From Candidatus Endomicrobiellum porotermitis (GTDB lineage Bacteria > Elusimicrobiota > Endomicrobiia > Endomicrobiales > Endomicrobiaceae): a DNA stretch of 47,375 nt. Below, piece after piece: positions 18,009-28,029 of this stretch. The stretch lies in NCBI GenBank assembly GCA_031289055.1, contig JAITQE010000013.1, positions 1 to 47,375 of the forward strand, given 5' to 3'. Numbering within the stretch: position 1 is the stretch's first letter; each line of letters opens with the position of its first letter. The notes under the pieces were generated by a model that worked only from the letters and a program-made list of their open reading frames with translations, had not been told where the DNA came from and searched no databases. A program made the translations under genes and the position numbers.

Positions 18009-18024
18009 ACGCTATATGTAGTAT
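18009..18024. promoter_or_regulatory. NrdR-like box 1
   Basis: ACGCTATATGTAGTAT matches the remembered NrdR consensus (ACACWATATATWGTGT) at 13 of 16 positions. Its centre lies exactly 32 bp from box 2. Confidence 0.65.
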
Positions 18025-18040
18025 GGGTAGCCTTTAGCCG

Positions 18041-18056
18041 ACACAATATATATTAT
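18041..18056. promoter_or_regulatory. NrdR-like box 2, overlapping the nrdD -10 element
   Basis: ACACAATATATATTAT matches the NrdR consensus at 14 of 16 positions and covers the -10 and likely transcription start of the nrdD promoter. Two boxes spaced about three helical turns apart are the typical arrangement for the ATP-cone repressor NrdR. The nrdR gene itself is not in the window. Confidence 0.7.
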
Positions 18057-18080
18057 ATATTAGTAAAAAATAGATGTCAA
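18052..18080 (-). promoter_or_regulatory. Consensus sigma-70 promoter for the nrdD operon
   Basis: On the minus strand: TTGACA, exactly 17 bases, TATAAT, a full consensus match. The -35 overlaps the TGA stop of nadA. Transcription should start near 18045, giving a leader of about 240 bases before the nrdD GTG, in which I see no recognisable riboswitch. Confidence 0.85.
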
Positions 18081-18997
18081 GCGTTTATTTTCAACATTTT
18101 TGAAATGGGCACGTAAGCTTTTTGTCTAATTTCTTCCGGCACTGACACGATGTTTTTCATATCGGCAAGAACGTTATAAACTTTTGCCAATTTTATTTTT
18201 TTCATGTTTGGGCATACGGCAAGGTCTGTCGCGGGGTAAAATTTTTTGCCGGGATTGTCTTTTTGCAGTTTATGCAAAATACCTGTTTCTGTGCATATAA
18301 TAAATTCTTTTGAATCGCTTTTTTTAACGCGGTTGCGCATGCCTCCCGTAGATAACGCATAGTCTGCCAAGTCAAGAACTTCAGGTCGGCATTCAGGGTG
18401 AGCTAGAACCTCTGCTTTAGGGTGTTTGTTTTTAGCTATTTTCACATATTCTGGTAAAATAAAATTGTTGTGGGTAGGACAAAAGCCGTTCCAAACGTTC
18501 ATTTTTATACCCGACGTCTTTTGAATATATCCTCCTAAATTCCTATCTGGAGTAAAAATAATATCAATATCTTTGCCGAAATTTTCAACTACGTTTTTTA
18601 CGACGTTTATTGCATTTGAAGACGTGCAGCATATGTCGCTTTCTGCTTTTACGGCAGCCGACGTATTGACATAAGACACGACTACGGGGTTTTTTAACTT
18701 TGATTTAAACTCTTTGAGTTTTTCAACGGTTGCCATATCCGCCATAGGACATCCGGCTTCCAAATCTGGCAATAAAACTTTCTTGCGAGGATTAACAATA
18801 AAAGCGGTTTCAGCCATAAAATGCACGCCGCAGAACACGATAACGTCCGCTTTTGTTTGAGCCGCTTGTCTGCTTAACTCTAAAGAATCGCCAACGAAAT
18901 CAGCTATGCTGTGTATTTCGGGGCATTGATATATATGGGCTAAAATTACCGCGTTTTTTTCTTTTTTTAATTTATTTATATTTTGACTAAAGTTCAT
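18077..18997 (-). CDS. nadA: Quinolinate synthase A
   Basis: 306 residues, the usual length. Features include ILAHIYQCPEIHSIADFVGDSLELSRQA, the iron-sulfur cysteine segments VFCGVHFMAETA and CCTSSNA, then HPECRPEV, and TGGMRNRVKKS. It condenses iminoaspartate with dihydroxyacetone phosphate to quinolinate in NAD synthesis using an oxygen-sensitive 4Fe-4S cluster. Its partner nadB lies apart, at 32231. The stop codon overlaps the -35 of the nrdD promoter. Confidence 0.95.
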   Translation of the reverse strand: MNFSQNINKLKKEKNAVILAHIYQCPEIHSIADFVGDSLELSRQAAQTKADVIVFCGVHFMAETAFIVNPRKKVLLPDLEAGCPMADMATVEKLKEFKSKLKNPVVVSYVNTSAAVKAESDICCTSSNAINVVKNVVENFGKDIDIIFTPDRNLGGYIQKTSGIKMNVWNGFCPTHNNFILPEYVKIAKNKHPKAEVLAHPECRPEVLDLADYALSTGGMRNRVKKSDSKEFIICTETGILHKLQKDNPGKKFYPATDLAVCPNMKKIKLAKVYNVLADMKNIVSVPEEIRQKAYVPISKMLKINA

Positions 18998-19033
18998 AGT
19001 ATTCTCATTGTTATTAAATTTGAATTGTAACTC

Positions 19034-19449
19034 TCAAAACTTGTCGTTTTTATGTTTGGCGTTTTGCAAAAAATTGTTTCCAGACGCGTCAAAATAATCC
19101 ATAGCTTTTGTAATGTAGAGATAAGAATTAGCGTCAAATCTTTTTACAAAAACGTCGCTTCTGTATTTCAAATATCCTTCAACTTCAAAATCTGACGTAA
19201 ACTTAAGCGAACTGTCTTTATCTTTAAGATTTCTTGAGAACTTTTCCTGCATTGATTTGTCGCTCGTGTAGGTTATATGCCCTATCATTCTGGCTATCGC
19301 AAGACCTCTCTCGGGCGGATTTTATCTTAATAATCGCCGTTATTCCAGCTAATGTCTGCCATAATAGACTGTCTGGCGACCTCATTAAAGGCGATTTGTT
19401 GCGGAGAATGTTTCATTGTTGTGGATATAGGTATGGCTGAGCGTTCCAC
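19034..19449 (-). pseudogene. metX: Remnant of homoserine O-acetyltransferase (MetX)
   Basis: Minus-strand translation recovers consecutive blocks of Met[38 protein letters not shown], then [27 protein letters not shown] and [22 protein letters not shown] at 19327-19329 and a one-base loss in the adjacent A-run (about 19320-19323) break the frame between the first two and the later blocks. The N-terminal half with the nucleophile serine and the C-terminal part with the catalytic Asp/His are absent. The enzyme would acetylate homoserine for methionine synthesis; this copy cannot. Confidence 0.85.
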
Positions 19450-19515
19450 TATTAAAGATACGTTTTCAGAGCGTTCCGTCACGATTATTCCTTTGTCGTT
19501 TTACCGACTCTATAA

Positions 19516-20118
19516 TTAGTTTTTATTTAAGCTTTTTTCTATGAAAGATTGTATAAAATAAGCGGTTTCATCTATGCCAAGAACTGAAGAATTTACGCAC
19601 AAATGATAAAAATTTATCGCGCCCCAAATTTTTTGCGTGTAATAACTGTAATATTTCGCTCTTTCCTTATCTACGCGTTGCATTCGTTCTTCTGCTTCCT
19701 TTTCAATAATATTTTTTTCTAAGACTAGCAGTTGAATTCTGTCTTTGTCGTTTGCGTAAATGAATATGTTTACGCAATACGGATAGTCTCTTAAAACATA
19801 GTCGGCGCATCTTCCAACGAATATAGCGGAATCTTTTCGGGCTAATTGTTTAATTATATCGCTTTGTATTTTAAACAAAGAATCGTCAAATATCGGATTT
19901 GTATTAAAGGCGTTCGCAGATATTCCTGCTGTCAAAAAATTTTTATCTTCGTCGGCTTTTTCAAAAAAATTTTCTCCGAGACCGCTTTTTTTAGCCGCTA
20001 TTTGCAAAAGAGTTTTGTCGTAAAACGGTACGTTTAAAGCGTCGGATAATCGTTTAGCTATCATAAGCCCGCCGCTGCCGTATTGTCGAGCTATCGTTAC
20101 TGCGAATTTTCTTTTCAC
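19516..20118 (-). CDS. Cytidylate kinase-like family protein
   Basis: 200 residues beginning KFAVTIARQYGSGGLMIAKRLSDALNVPFYDKTLL, the hallmark of the AAA-class cytidylate-kinase-like family: a P-loop variant (RQYGSGG) followed by the short-kinase fold. The segment IFVGRCADYVLRDYP is also typical. The natural substrate of this family is not well established; it is not the canonical Cmk. Start is GTG at 20118 with GGGAGG upstream, 17 bases after the MATE gene, so the two are likely co-transcribed. Confidence 0.75.
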   Translation of the reverse strand: MKRKFAVTIARQYGSGGLMIAKRLSDALNVPFYDKTLLQIAAKKSGLGENFFEKADEDKNFLTAGISANAFNTNPIFDDSLFKIQSDIIKQLARKDSAIFVGRCADYVLRDYPYCVNIFIYANDKDRIQLLVLEKNIIEKEAEERMQRVDKERAKYYSYYTQKIWGAINFYHLCVNSSVLGIDETAYFIQSFIEKSLNKN

Positions 20119-20135
20119 GGCTCAGCCTCCCGCGT

Positions 20136-21491
20136 TTATATCATTCCCTGTCGCTTAAATTTCTTATGCTCGTAACTCATTAAGATGACAGTCGCTATGA
20201 AAGCGGCTAAATCGGATATGGGCATGGTAATCCATACGCCGGTAACGCCGAAATATTTCGGCAGTATAAGGAGCAGAGGGATTAAAAATATAAACTGTCT
20301 TGTTACCGACAGAATTATTGAAAGATTAGCTTTCCCTATGCTTTGAAAAAATACTATAGCTACCGTTTGACAGCCAACCAAACAATAAGTTATAAGGACG
20401 TAACGCATTCCTACGGCGGTTACTTCAATAAGTTCTTTGTCTGTGGTAAACAAAGAGGCTATGGCGCGCGGGAATATCTCCGCAATTAAAGAACCTAACG
20501 TCATCACGCCTACCGCTATAAAAATTGTCTTTTTCAGGACTTCGGCAACCCTTTTGTATAGTCCGGCTCCATAATTATATCCTGATATTGGCTGCATTCC
20601 CTGAGTTAATCCCAAAACAATCATAACAAAGAGAAATAACACTCGGTTTACTATTCCGTACGCTCCTACGGCAATATCTCCTCCATAAATAGAGAGATTT
20701 TTATTTATAAGTATTATGATTATGCACGTAGCGGAATTAAGAAGAAAAGGGGACAGTCCGATTGAAAATATTCCTTTTACGATATTTTTCTTTAAAGCGA
20801 AAAATTTCTTTTGAAAATGTATAAATTTTGTTTTATCGCTAAAAAATTTTATCTGCCATGCCAACGCCAAAGTTTGAGATATAACCGTGGCAAAAGCGCT
20901 TCCGCGGATACCCCAGCCAAACTTAAATATAAACAAAGGATTAAGAACAAGATTTATAAGTATGGTTGCAAAAGTGGCAATCATAGCTTTTTTAGGATGT
21001 CCTTCGGAACGCAACAAAGCGTTAAGCCCCATGTATATGTGCGTAACAGCGTTGCCGATTAAAATGATAACCATGAAGTCGTGAGCATGATGGAGCGTTT
21101 GCCGGCTTGCCCCAAAAAAAAGAAGTATCGGATCTAGAAAAAGCAATACTACTACGGAAAAAAGGATCCCTATTATTGTATTTAAAACAATAACGTTGCC
21201 CAAAATATAATTTGCCGCTTCATAATCCTTTTGTCCAAGCCTTATTGAAAGCATTGCGCCGGAACCGGCGCCTATTAAGGATCCGAACGCAACCGCTAAG
21301 TTCATTATAGGGAAAGTTATGGATAAACCCGATAGAGCGGCTACTCCTGCGCCGTGTCCTATAAATATGCTGTCTGTGATGTTATAAAGCGACGTGGCAA
21401 GCATTGCCACAATGGCTGGAAGCGCATACTGCGCTAAAAGTTTCCATATATTTTCTGCGCCTAAAGTTAAAGGCGCTGTTCCTTTTTTCAT
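20136..21491 (-). CDS. MATE-family efflux transporter
   Basis: 451 residues from the chosen ATG, with about 12 hydrophobic segments in two similar halves. MATE features include LAQYALPAIVAMLATSLYNITDSIFIG and LGLTQGMQPISGYNYGAG. Such proteins export cationic compounds in exchange for Na+ or H+. An in-frame TTG at 21512 would overlap ldh by 13 bases; the ATG at 21491 aligns better with family starts. Substrate unknown. Confidence 0.88.
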   Translation of the reverse strand: MKKGTAPLTLGAENIWKLLAQYALPAIVAMLATSLYNITDSIFIGHGAGVAALSGLSITFPIMNLAVAFGSLIGAGSGAMLSIRLGQKDYEAANYILGNVIVLNTIIGILFSVVVLLFLDPILLFFGASRQTLHHAHDFMVIILIGNAVTHIYMGLNALLRSEGHPKKAMIATFATILINLVLNPLFIFKFGWGIRGSAFATVISQTLALAWQIKFFSDKTKFIHFQKKFFALKKNIVKGIFSIGLSPFLLNSATCIIIILINKNLSIYGGDIAVGAYGIVNRVLFLFVMIVLGLTQGMQPISGYNYGAGLYKRVAEVLKKTIFIAVGVMTLGSLIAEIFPRAIASLFTTDKELIEVTAVGMRYVLITYCLVGCQTVAIVFFQSIGKANLSIILSVTRQFIFLIPLLLILPKYFGVTGVWITMPISDLAAFIATVILMSYEHKKFKRQGMI

Positions 21492-21499
21492 TTGTTTTC

Positions 21500-22447
21500 T
21501 CAAAAACCGCAATCTTTGATTATGCTTTTAATCTTATCTGCTGAAACTTTTAGAGCCGTTAGTTCGTCTTTGGCAAATTCAACCTTCATTACCTGTCTTA
21601 TTCCGCATTTATGGACTACCGCGGGTACGCTTAAATATACGTCGTTTATGCCGTAATAGTCTTCAAGAAGAGACGAAACAGGCAATACGCTGTTTTGATC
21701 TCTTAAAATAGCTTTTGATATTTTTGTAAGCGACAAACCTATTCCGTAAGACGTCTCGCCTTTTTTCTCTATAATTTCATAAGCCGAATCTCTAACGTCT
21801 TCAAAGATTTCTTTAAGTTTCTGTTCTCCTTTTTCCTTATTTTGCGCTTCAAAATAATCTCTAAAAAATATGTCGCCGATTATGGCTTTGCTCCACATGG
21901 GGAATTCGCTGTCTCCATGTTCTCCAAATATAGACGCGTGTATATTTCTTGAATCTACGTTTAATTCTTTACTTATCAAATATCTAAATCTCGCTGTGTC
22001 CAGCACTGTTCCCGAACCTATTACTTCTCGGGAAGGCTTACCTGAGATTTTATACGTTATATAAGATAGAATATCTACGGGATTTGTGGCTACTAGTATA
22101 ATAGCTTTTGGAGAATATTTTACGATTTCCGGCACTATTGTTTTAAAAATCTCGGCATTGCCTTTAATCAGATCCGTTCTTGTTTCTCCGGGCTTCTGCC
22201 CTCTTCCCGCAGTTATAACTGCCAAATCGGAATTGGTCGTATCAGGATAATCGCCGGCGTATATTTTTACGGGAGATACAAAAGGAGCGCCGTGCGATAA
22301 GTCCATGGCTTCGCCTTCAGCTTTTTTTCCGTTATAATCTACGAGCGCAATTTCTCTTGCGACTCCGCCAATCATCATTGAGTAAGCGTAACGCATTCCC
22401 ACATTTCCGCAGCCTACGATACAAACTTTCGGCGAGAATTTTAACAT
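21500..22447 (-). CDS. ldh: L-lactate dehydrogenase
   Basis: 315 residues. The Rossmann motif is VGCGNVGMRYAYSM, with NAD-binding VDYNGKKAEGEAMDLSH. The substrate loop is RGQKPGETRTDL: Gln before KPGETR is the lactate type, where malate dehydrogenases carry Arg. The catalytic motif is IFGEHGDSEFP. It regenerates NAD+ by reducing pyruvate to lactate. RBS AGGTT/GGAGG precedes the ATG. It is transcribed away from the barrel gene at 22557. Confidence 0.93.
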   Translation of the reverse strand: MLKFSPKVCIVGCGNVGMRYAYSMMIGGVAREIALVDYNGKKAEGEAMDLSHGAPFVSPVKIYAGDYPDTTNSDLAVITAGRGQKPGETRTDLIKGNAEIFKTIVPEIVKYSPKAIILVATNPVDILSYITYKISGKPSREVIGSGTVLDTARFRYLISKELNVDSRNIHASIFGEHGDSEFPMWSKAIIGDIFFRDYFEAQNKEKGEQKLKEIFEDVRDSAYEIIEKKGETSYGIGLSLTKISKAILRDQNSVLPVSSLLEDYYGINDVYLSVPAVVHKCGIRQVMKVEFAKDELTALKVSADKIKSIIKDCGF

Positions 22448-22487
22448 TTATAACCTCCGTTTGGCGTATAGAGATTTTTGCGTTATC

Positions 22488-22517
22488 TTGTTTAGGGACG
22501 TAAAAGAATTGTATAAT
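22488..22517 (+). promoter_or_regulatory. Promoter for the barrel-protein/eno transcript
   Basis: TTGTTT, 18 bases, TATAAT, with expected start near 22524 and a leader of about 33 bases. The -10 sits inside a 6-bp inverted repeat AGAATT-GTAT-AATTCT that could be an operator. Confidence 0.5.
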
Positions 22518-22556
22518 TCTGTTTCAATATCATAGCATTTTTTAGGAATTTCAAAA

Positions 22557-25284
<2,728 letters not shown>

Positions 25285-25296
25285 AGATTCCAAAAG

Positions 25297-26316
25297 ATGC
25301 CTATTTTAAAAATTCAAGATTTTAACAAGTTAATACGGTCAAAAAAAACTTTGCCCGCGTATTTATTGGCGGGCGAAGAAGCTTATCTCATTGATTTATG
25401 TCTTAATAATATAGAAAAATTGCTTGCTGTAGGCGATTTAAATAAAGAAGTTTTTTATGCGTCCGATTCAAATTCGGAAGATATTTTAAACGCCGTCTTA
25501 ACTCTTCCTTTTTTAAGCGAAAAAAGGTTGGTAATAGTAAAAGGCGTAAATAAGATGAGGGCTACAGACGCCGAGCGCATTACGGGATATTTATCAAAAG
25601 CTGCGGACGCTTCTTGTCTTGTTCTCTTATATTCGGATAATTATAAAAAAGAGACTGTCGCAAAAAGAAAAGAGCTTGTCAACGCTTGTCTGGCTTCAAA
25701 AAATTGCGTCGCTGTGGACTGCAGAAAACAGTATGAAAACGAAGCGAGAGAATTTATAAAATTAGAATTAGCGGATAAAGGCAAAACCGCCTCGTACGAT
25801 TTGATCTCAAGGATTGTTGATGAAAATGGCACGGATTTGTTGAACATTTCAAGCGAGATTGAAAAATTATCGCTGTATGTCGGAAAAAAATCAAAAGAAA
25901 TTACAGAAAAAGATTTGGAAAAAGTCGGAGGATACACAAAAGAAGTAAATATTTATGCGTTATCTTCCGATATAGAATCTAAAAATTTAAAACGGGCAGT
26001 GTTTGTTTTGGAGAAACTTTTTAATGAAGGCGAAGAGCCGGTAATGATACTTTCGGCAATATCTTCTTCAGTCAGAAAAATGTTAAACGCTAAAAGTATG
26101 TTGGAAGAACAAAACATGTCCGCTTCCGAGGTCGCCTCGGCTCTTAGAATTCATAGTTTTTACTCCGGATCTTTTTTCTCAAATCTTAAAAGACATGACG
26201 CTAAAACGTTAAGATTAGGTTTGAAGTCTATGCTTGAGGCGGATGTGGCTATTAAAACAGGCGCCAACGATTCTATATCGGCTTTAGAGAAAGCGGTATT
26301 GTTTATTTGTAAATAA
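25297..26316 (+). CDS. holA: DNA polymerase III delta subunit
   Basis: 339 residues, the standard size. HolA-type features are YLLAGEEAYLIDLCLNNIEKL near the N-terminus, LPFLSEKRLVIVKGVNKM, and the C-terminal collar with VLEKLFNEGEEPVMILSAISSSVRKML. The delta subunit opens the sliding clamp in the clamp loader. It starts 12 bases after eno. Confidence 0.9.
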   Translation: MPILKIQDFNKLIRSKKTLPAYLLAGEEAYLIDLCLNNIEKLLAVGDLNKEVFYASDSNSEDILNAVLTLPFLSEKRLVIVKGVNKMRATDAERITGYLSKAADASCLVLLYSDNYKKETVAKRKELVNACLASKNCVAVDCRKQYENEAREFIKLELADKGKTASYDLISRIVDENGTDLLNISSEIEKLSLYVGKKSKEITEKDLEKVGGYTKEVNIYALSSDIESKNLKRAVFVLEKLFNEGEEPVMILSAISSSVRKMLNAKSMLEEQNMSASEVASALRIHSFYSGSFFSNLKRHDAKTLRLGLKSMLEADVAIKTGANDSISALEKAVLFICK

Positions 26317-26334
26317 CCGTTAGCTAGCAAACAA

Positions 26335-26374
26335 AAAAGCCTTTATCTTTTCGCAAAAAGATAAAGGCTTTTCT
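26335..26374. terminator. Bidirectional terminator between holA and rpsT
   Basis: A perfect 17-bp stem (AAAAGCCTTTATCTTTT with its complement) around a CGCA loop, with A-run upstream and T-run downstream. It separates the convergent genes holA (+) and rpsT (-). Confidence 0.92.
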
Positions 26375-26386
26375 TATAAGAATGTA

Positions 26387-26668
26387 TTATTTTTTTATTT
26401 TAGACACAAGCTTTGAGAGTCTTGCTTTTTGATTTGAGGCGGCTTTAGAATGGATAACGTTCTTTTTTGCAGCCTTGTCCCATTGCGAAAAAGCTGTTGC
26501 CAACTGTTCTAGAGCGACTTTAACGTCGCCTTTCTTTACAGCCTCTTCAACTCTCTTTATCGCGGTTTTTATCTTACTTTTAATGCTTGAATTTCTTTCA
26601 GTTCTTTTCTCTGCTTTTCTTGCTTCTTTAAGAGCGGATGTGTGTCTGCCAGTTTTAAGCCTTGTCAT
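26387..26668 (-). CDS. rpsT: 30S ribosomal protein S20
   Basis: 93 residues, highly basic and helical. It begins TRLKTGRHTSALKEARKAEKRTERN and contains SKIKTAIKRVEEAVKKGD and VIHSKAASNQKARLSKLV, typical of S20, which binds 16S rRNA early in assembly. RBS is CGGAGGA. It is a single-gene unit with its own strong promoter and terminator. Confidence 0.95.
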   Translation of the reverse strand: MTRLKTGRHTSALKEARKAEKRTERNSSIKSKIKTAIKRVEEAVKKGDVKVALEQLATAFSQWDKAAKKNVIHSKAASNQKARLSKLVSKIKK

Positions 26669-26702
26669 TTATATCCTCCGAACTTTGTTTACGACAAAAC
26701 TG

Positions 26703-26731
26703 ATTGTACATAAAATTGATAAACCGGTCAA
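26703..26731 (-). promoter_or_regulatory. Sigma-70-type promoter for rpsT
   Basis: On the minus strand: TTGACC, exactly 17 bases, TACAAT. Transcription would start near 26696, about 28 bases before the rpsT ATG. Confidence 0.75.
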
Positions 26732-26754
26732 ATTTTATGAGGAAGCGCTTTTTT

Positions 26755-26762
26755 GCTACAAT
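26755..26762 (+). promoter_or_regulatory. Extended -10 element for the rRNA methyltransferase gene
   Basis: TG-C-TACAAT forms an extended -10 with no good -35 at 16-18 bases upstream. The gene starts 30 bases downstream. It overlaps nothing else and faces away from the rpsT promoter. Confidence 0.4.
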
Positions 26763-26791
26763 TGCATCAATTGAATAAGGAGTAAAATTTA

Positions 26792-27961
26792 ATGAAAAGA
26801 ATTATACTTAAAGCAGGCGGCGGGAAAAGAGTTAAGAATGGTCATAAATGGGTTTTTTCAAACGAGGTTAAACGGGTAGAGGGAAGTCCGGTATCGGGCG
26901 ATATCGTAAGTTTGCGCGATAATGCTGAAAGCTTTGTCGGTTTGGGCTTTTATAATCCTAATTCTCTTATATCTTTCAGGCTTCTTACAAATAAAGAAGA
27001 AAAAATAGAAACGTCATTTTGGCAAAAGAGAATTGTAGATGCAAAACTTTTGAGAGAAGCGCTATATCCGAAAGAAAATTCTTATAGAGTCGTTTTTGGC
27101 GAATCCGATAATATGTCCGGCGTTATTTTGGATAAATATGAAGATTATCTTTGCGCTCAATTTGTTTCTTACGGAGCCGATAAATGTAAGAAAGAAATTT
27201 TAGAAGCCGCAAAGAATGTTTTTAATCCTAAAGGAATATTTGTAAGAAACGATGCGAATTTAAGAAAGTTGGAAGGTCTTTCTTTTGAAAATGAAATCTA
27301 TTCCGGAGATATTCCTAAAGATATTATTATTTCTGAAAACAAGATTAAGTTTTACTCAGATATTGTAAATGGTCAAAAGACCGGTTTTTTCTTTGACCAG
27401 AGAGACAACAGGCAAAAATTCTCCGCATATGTTAAAGATAAAAAAGTTCTTGATTGTTTTTGCCATACGGGGGCTTTTGGCGTTTATGCAAAGAAAGCTT
27501 TGGCAAAAGACGTCGTTTTCGTAGATTCGTCTCGTCTTGCGTTGGATACGGCGGAAAAAAATTACGCGTTGAACGGTTTTAAAGATTTCAACGGCGTTGA
27601 AGCCGATGCTTTGGAATATTTAGATTCTCAAGAAGCAAGAGATGAAAAATTTGATTTAGTAAATATTGATCCGCCGGGATTAATAAAAAACCGCAAAGAT
27701 TTTAACGCGGGATTTAAACATTACGCGAAAGTAAACGAATCTGCGACGAAACTTTTAAAGAACGGCGGGATTTTGACGACGACGTCGTGTTCTCATCATT
27801 TAGGCTTTAAAGAATTTAAAGACGCAATACGTCAAGCGGCTGCTAAGGCAAAGAAAACAGCTTTAATTTTGGAGTACGGCTTTCAAGCGAAAGACCACCC
27901 TATTTTAGCGTCAATGCCAGAAACTGAGTATCTTAATTTTGCAGTGGTTTTGATTAAATAA
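26792..27961 (+). CDS. Class I SAM-dependent rRNA cytosine-C5 methyltransferase (RlmI-like)
   Basis: 389 residues. An N-terminal PUA domain (KAGGGKRVKNGHKWVFSNEV and VSLRDN, residues about 1-75) precedes an EEHEE-like linker. The catalytic Rossmann domain has FFFDQRDNRQK, LDCFCHTGAFGVYA (SAM motif I), VNIDPPGLIKNRKDF (motif IV) and TTSCSHH (catalytic Cys region). E. coli RlmI methylates C1962 of 23S rRNA; the exact target here is inferred by similarity. RBS AAGGAG. Confidence 0.85.
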   Translation: MKRIILKAGGGKRVKNGHKWVFSNEVKRVEGSPVSGDIVSLRDNAESFVGLGFYNPNSLISFRLLTNKEEKIETSFWQKRIVDAKLLREALYPKENSYRVVFGESDNMSGVILDKYEDYLCAQFVSYGADKCKKEILEAAKNVFNPKGIFVRNDANLRKLEGLSFENEIYSGDIPKDIIISENKIKFYSDIVNGQKTGFFFDQRDNRQKFSAYVKDKKVLDCFCHTGAFGVYAKKALAKDVVFVDSSRLALDTAEKNYALNGFKDFNGVEADALEYLDSQEARDEKFDLVNIDPPGLIKNRKDFNAGFKHYAKVNESATKLLKNGGILTTTSCSHHLGFKEFKDAIRQAAAKAKKTALILEYGFQAKDHPILASMPETEYLNFAVVLIK

Positions 27962-28008
27962 ATTTTATTTAGCTTTCTATCTAATTAAAGCGAGTTTGCC
28001 AAAGAATA

Positions 28009-28029
28009 TCCGCATACCTCTTATGCGGA
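28009..28029 (-). terminator. Possible terminator hairpin at the sulP 3' end
   Basis: TCCGCATA and TATGCGGA form an 8-bp stem with a five-base loop spanning the sulP stop codon, followed on the minus strand by ATATTCTTT. The T-run is imperfect. Confidence 0.35.

Noticed and set aside
17808-18044. A riboswitch in the long nrdD leader
   Set aside because: There is no cobalamin box or other conserved element that I recognise; only the NrdR-like boxes stand out.
19234-19440. A 68-residue plus-strand frame
   Set aside because: It is antisense to the metX remnant, whose minus-strand reading shows true homology blocks.
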